Source of the DNA: Bacteroidales bacterium
GTDB lineage: Bacteria > Bacteroidota > Bacteroidia > Bacteroidales > F082
Direction: 5' to 3'
Length of the DNA: 8,777 nucleotides
NCBI GenBank assembly: GCA_020853175.1
Contig: JADYZK010000043.1
Location: forward strand, 1-8,777
Under the pieces are notes generated by a model. That model did no database searches, was not told the DNA's origin, and saw nothing but the letters and a program-made list of their open reading frames with translations. Below, one piece after another: positions 6,579 through 8,777 of the stretch (within the stretch, counting starts at the first letter, position 1; each line of letters opens with the position of its first letter). Both the position numbers and the translations under genes were made by a program.

Positions 6579-8777
6579 TTTTTTATTTTTGAGGATGAAC
6601 GATTTATTTTGCTGAGTTTTTTCATCGAACGAAGATAGGTTTTTTTCATTTCATTGAATCGTTTGTCGTTGCCTATCAAGTCGGAAATACGTGCATTGGC
6701 ATATATTTCAGGGTTTTGGCTATCAGCAACTGCCATTAAAGTGCCCATTTTTTGAAGCAAATCAACTCTGCTGTGAAAATCAAATTCTTGATTGATAAGT
6801 ATTTGCAGATAATCTTCCATCATCTTAGCGTCCATCTCTTCCACAAAAAAAGCGATGGCTTGAAGGGTAAGGTTGCTGTTGTTCTGGTTTTTGACAAACG
6901 TTTTGAGGTTTTGGTGCTGCACTCCAAATTTCTCCAATTGGTACTGATCAATTTGCTGATCGAAAAAGTTATACATCGGAATAGCAGCTTTAATGCCGTT
7001 TCCATACAGCCGGTTGAGCACAGCAGCATAGTCATTTTGATAACGAAAAAGCAGTTCGTATTTTTTCATCAGTGCTTCAGCTTCTTGAACATCTAAAACA
7101 CATCCTTGGTTGTTCTTGCCTAAGTCAATCACCTGTTGTAAGTTGGCTTGTAACTGACCAAAATCTTTACGTGCAATCATGCGTTGGGCAGCCTGCATCA
7201 AGTCGTCTCTTTTGAATTTATTGTTGAGGCAAATTCTTTCTATCATGCGCTGGTCAAGCAGCTGAAAGGCATCTGAAACTGTCTTTTTTTTGTCGAAATG
7301 GGTCAATTGGGCCATCTCTGCGGCCTTTTCATAAATGCGCCAAGCTTCGTCCATTTCATTGGCCCATACCTTTAGTTGAGCGTCTTTCACGAGCTGAATT
7401 ACCTCTTCCTCAGTTATTTGCAAAGTGCTTCGACTTCTTCCGTTTTCAATATCAGTAGGTAAAAACGACTTAATAGCCGATTGCGGAAACGACTCACCCG
7501 ATAAGCCTGCCGTTGCAAGTGCAACGTTTCCATCCAATTTATTTTGAAGGTAAATGGCTTCATTGCTGGTGCGAAGAAACTGAAAATGGTCTGACTGATA
7601 ATTAGTTGCTATTTCTAACCGTTGACGAGCCTGTTGCAGCTCACCGATTTGGAAATACTGCTCAGCAGCCTGCACCAGATCGAGGAAAACAAAGCGATAG
7701 GCACGAAACAAGGCTTGATTGATCTGTTCGTTGAAATGGTTGTTGTAATAGCTTTTGGCCGTTGTCAATGCCTGCTCATATAAATTGATGGCTTCTGAAT
7801 GGCGTTTAAGGTCGTAGGCCTTATTGCCCTTGTCGAGGTAAGTTTGAATGAGCCCATCCGACTCGTTGGCAATACGGTTAATAAGATTATTTTGAGGATA
7901 TTTATTGACAAAAAGATTTGATTTGGCTTGATAAACCTTTGAAAGTGAATCGTTTCCGGCCTGAACTGCTTTTGCTGCAATTTGCAGATACGAACGTAAA
8001 AGTCCCAATTTTGTTGATTCCACGCGCTGCGCCGTTTCAGTGGCGGCGGTTTCTTGACCGATAGTTTCTAAAACATTTTGTGCATCTTCATACAAGCTCA
8101 AAGAGTTGACAAAATCGCCCGATTGCTGCAACGAATCAGCCAAAAGCACCCATTCAAAAGCAATTTTTCCGGCCAGATTTAAACCCAATTCGGGATCGGA
8201 AATTTTGGTAGCTATTTGATAAAAATCCTCATCAGCATACAAACGTGCTGTTTTCAGAATCAATTCGTGACTCTTAAAATCTTCTTGGTAGGCTTTTCGG
8301 TAGGTTTTCAAATTCAACTTTCTGTAGGCCGAAGCCATTTCCTGCATCATTGCTGCATTGTTGGAATTTCGTTCGATGGCCGACTTCAACAAGGTGGTCA
8401 ACCGAAGCATCAAGCGTTCATATTCAGGCAATTTTTGCCACAAATTGGCAGGATCGTTTCCTGATTTTTTGATGGCTGCATAATCAGCTGTTTCTTTCAT
8501 CAAAAACAATGTTTTGCGCACCTCTTCGCGTAGGATAAAAAGTGTAACAGCTTCTTCATCAGACTTATTTTCTAATAATACGCTTTCTTTAAGCACTTGA
8601 TTGGCAAAATCATTTACAGCCCAATACTGATTAATTTGTTGGGTAAGCGATTGCAGTTGCTGCATTTTTTCTTCGGAATAAGCAAAACTTTGAATTTTTC
8701 CGGTGATGCTTGAGGTGCTTACAAAAAACTGGTTTCCAATGCTTACCAATGAAGGAACAGCCGTTAGTTTTGCATTA
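6575..8777 (-). CDS. Large alpha-helical TPR-like repeat protein of unknown function, 5' partial
   Basis: The frame stays open to the right edge: codons before the TTG at 8749-8747 read N-A-K-L-T-A-V-P-S with no stop, so the gene begins outside the window and that TTG is not a credible start. The visible 733 residues are rich in Gln, Ala, Leu, Glu and Lys with few Pro or Gly, as in helical solenoids. Several stretches look like tetratricopeptide-type helix pairs: LADSLQQSGDFVNSLSLYEDA (~8070-8143), GNKAYDLKRHSEAINLYEQAL (~7770-7835), AAEQYFQIGELQQARQRLEIA (~7610-7675), and LKVWANEMDEAWRIYEKAAEM (~7310-7380). The C-terminus is basic (SSSKIKK). No catalytic motif, membrane segment or cysteine pattern is visible; any signal peptide would be outside. 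TPR-type proteins usually scaffold protein complexes, but nothing here identifies a partner. It overlaps pepE by four bases and probably shares its promoter, which lies beyond the right edge. The repeat assignment is by eye. Confidence 0.75.
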   Translation of the reverse strand, partial: NAKLTAVPSLVSIGNQFFVSTSSITGKIQSFAYSEEKMQQLQSLTQQINQYWAVNDFANQVLKESVLLENKSDEEAVTLFILREEVRKTLFLMKETADYAAIKKSGNDPANLWQKLPEYERLMLRLTTLLKSAIERNSNNAAMMQEMASAYRKLNLKTYRKAYQEDFKSHELILKTARLYADEDFYQIATKISDPELGLNLAGKIAFEWVLLADSLQQSGDFVNSLSLYEDAQNVLETIGQETAATETAQRVESTKLGLLRSYLQIAAKAVQAGNDSLSKVYQAKSNLFVNKYPQNNLINRIANESDGLIQTYLDKGNKAYDLKRHSEAINLYEQALTTAKSYYNNHFNEQINQALFRAYRFVFLDLVQAAEQYFQIGELQQARQRLEIATNYQSDHFQFLRTSNEAIYLQNKLDGNVALATAGLSGESFPQSAIKSFLPTDIENGRSRSTLQITEEEVIQLVKDAQLKVWANEMDEAWRIYEKAAEMAQLTHFDKKKTVSDAFQLLDQRMIERICLNNKFKRDDLMQAAQRMIARKDFGQLQANLQQVIDLGKNNQGCVLDVQEAEALMKKYELLFRYQNDYAAVLNRLYGNGIKAAIPMYNFFDQQIDQYQLEKFGVQHQNLKTFVKNQNNSNLTLQAIAFFVEEMDAKMMEDYLQILINQEFDFHSRVDLLQKMGTLMAVADSQNPEIYANARISDLIGNDKRFNEMKKTYLRSMKKLSKINRSSSKIKK

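Noticed and set aside
6752..7096. 114-aa open frame on the + strand opposite the TPR-like gene
   Set aside because: It is antisense within a long continuous coding frame and gives a low-complexity, hydrophobic/His-rich translation with no family resemblance.
8747..8749. TTG at 8749-8747 as the start of the TPR-like gene
   Set aside because: The same frame is open through the right edge of the window with no stop, so the gene is truncated by the window and does not start here.
1..8777. Defence system, mobile element, CRISPR array or biosynthetic cluster
   Set aside because: No transposase, integrase, nuclease, helicase, array of direct repeats or tRNA-like structure was seen. All coding space is accounted for by five genes of carbohydrate, peptide or unknown function.

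Overview
The window looks like ordinary chromosomal DNA from a Bacteroidota bacterium, probably Bacteroidales or a related environmental lineage. The clues are a moderate-to-low GC content, start codons preceded by AT-rich leaders instead of Shine-Dalgarno sequences, a TAnnTTTG-type -7 promoter element, a BglX-type lipoprotein, and a DUF4301 protein, a family I know mainly from Bacteroidota. The species cannot be named from the sequence.

Left block (1-4140, + strand): a pair of carbohydrate-degrading genes. The first, cut off at its 5' end by the window edge, is a GH43-type five-bladed beta-propeller glycosidase followed by an F5/8 type C (discoidin) domain and a fibronectin III-like domain. 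After 87 bp comes a complete GH3 beta-glucosidase/beta-xylosidase lipoprotein (bglX-like, 766 aa). A perfect 16-bp inverted repeat followed by a T-rich tail closes the unit. The two enzymes probably act in sequence on a plant- or algal-type glycan, with GH43 removing arabinose, xylose or similar units and the periplasmic GH3 enzyme finishing the oligosaccharides. This resembles the edge of a polysaccharide utilisation locus, but no SusC/SusD pair is in view.

Middle block (4141-5801, + strand): a single gene for a 517-aa DUF4301 protein, with a good -7 promoter box just upstream. The family has no assigned function, but three motifs here (PASGAASRM, PGGHGAL, KNIDN) fall in the order expected for a UDP-sugar pyrophosphorylase-like nucleotidyltransferase fold. 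This is the most interesting lead in the window.

Right block (5850-8777, - strand, convergent with the middle block): a large alpha-helical TPR-like protein of unknown function runs off the right edge (its 5' end is outside the window). Its stop codon overlaps the start of a peptidase E (aspartyl dipeptidase, S51) gene by the 4-base ATGA arrangement, so the two are almost certainly co-transcribed and translationally coupled. Only 48 bp separate this operon's end from the DUF4301 gene.

I saw no RNA genes, insertion sequences, CRISPR arrays, integrases or phage genes, and no gene-free stretch exceeds 300 bp (the longest is 216 bp). I found no convincing new multi-gene system; the leads are the DUF4301 motifs and the coupled TPR-like/peptidase E pair.
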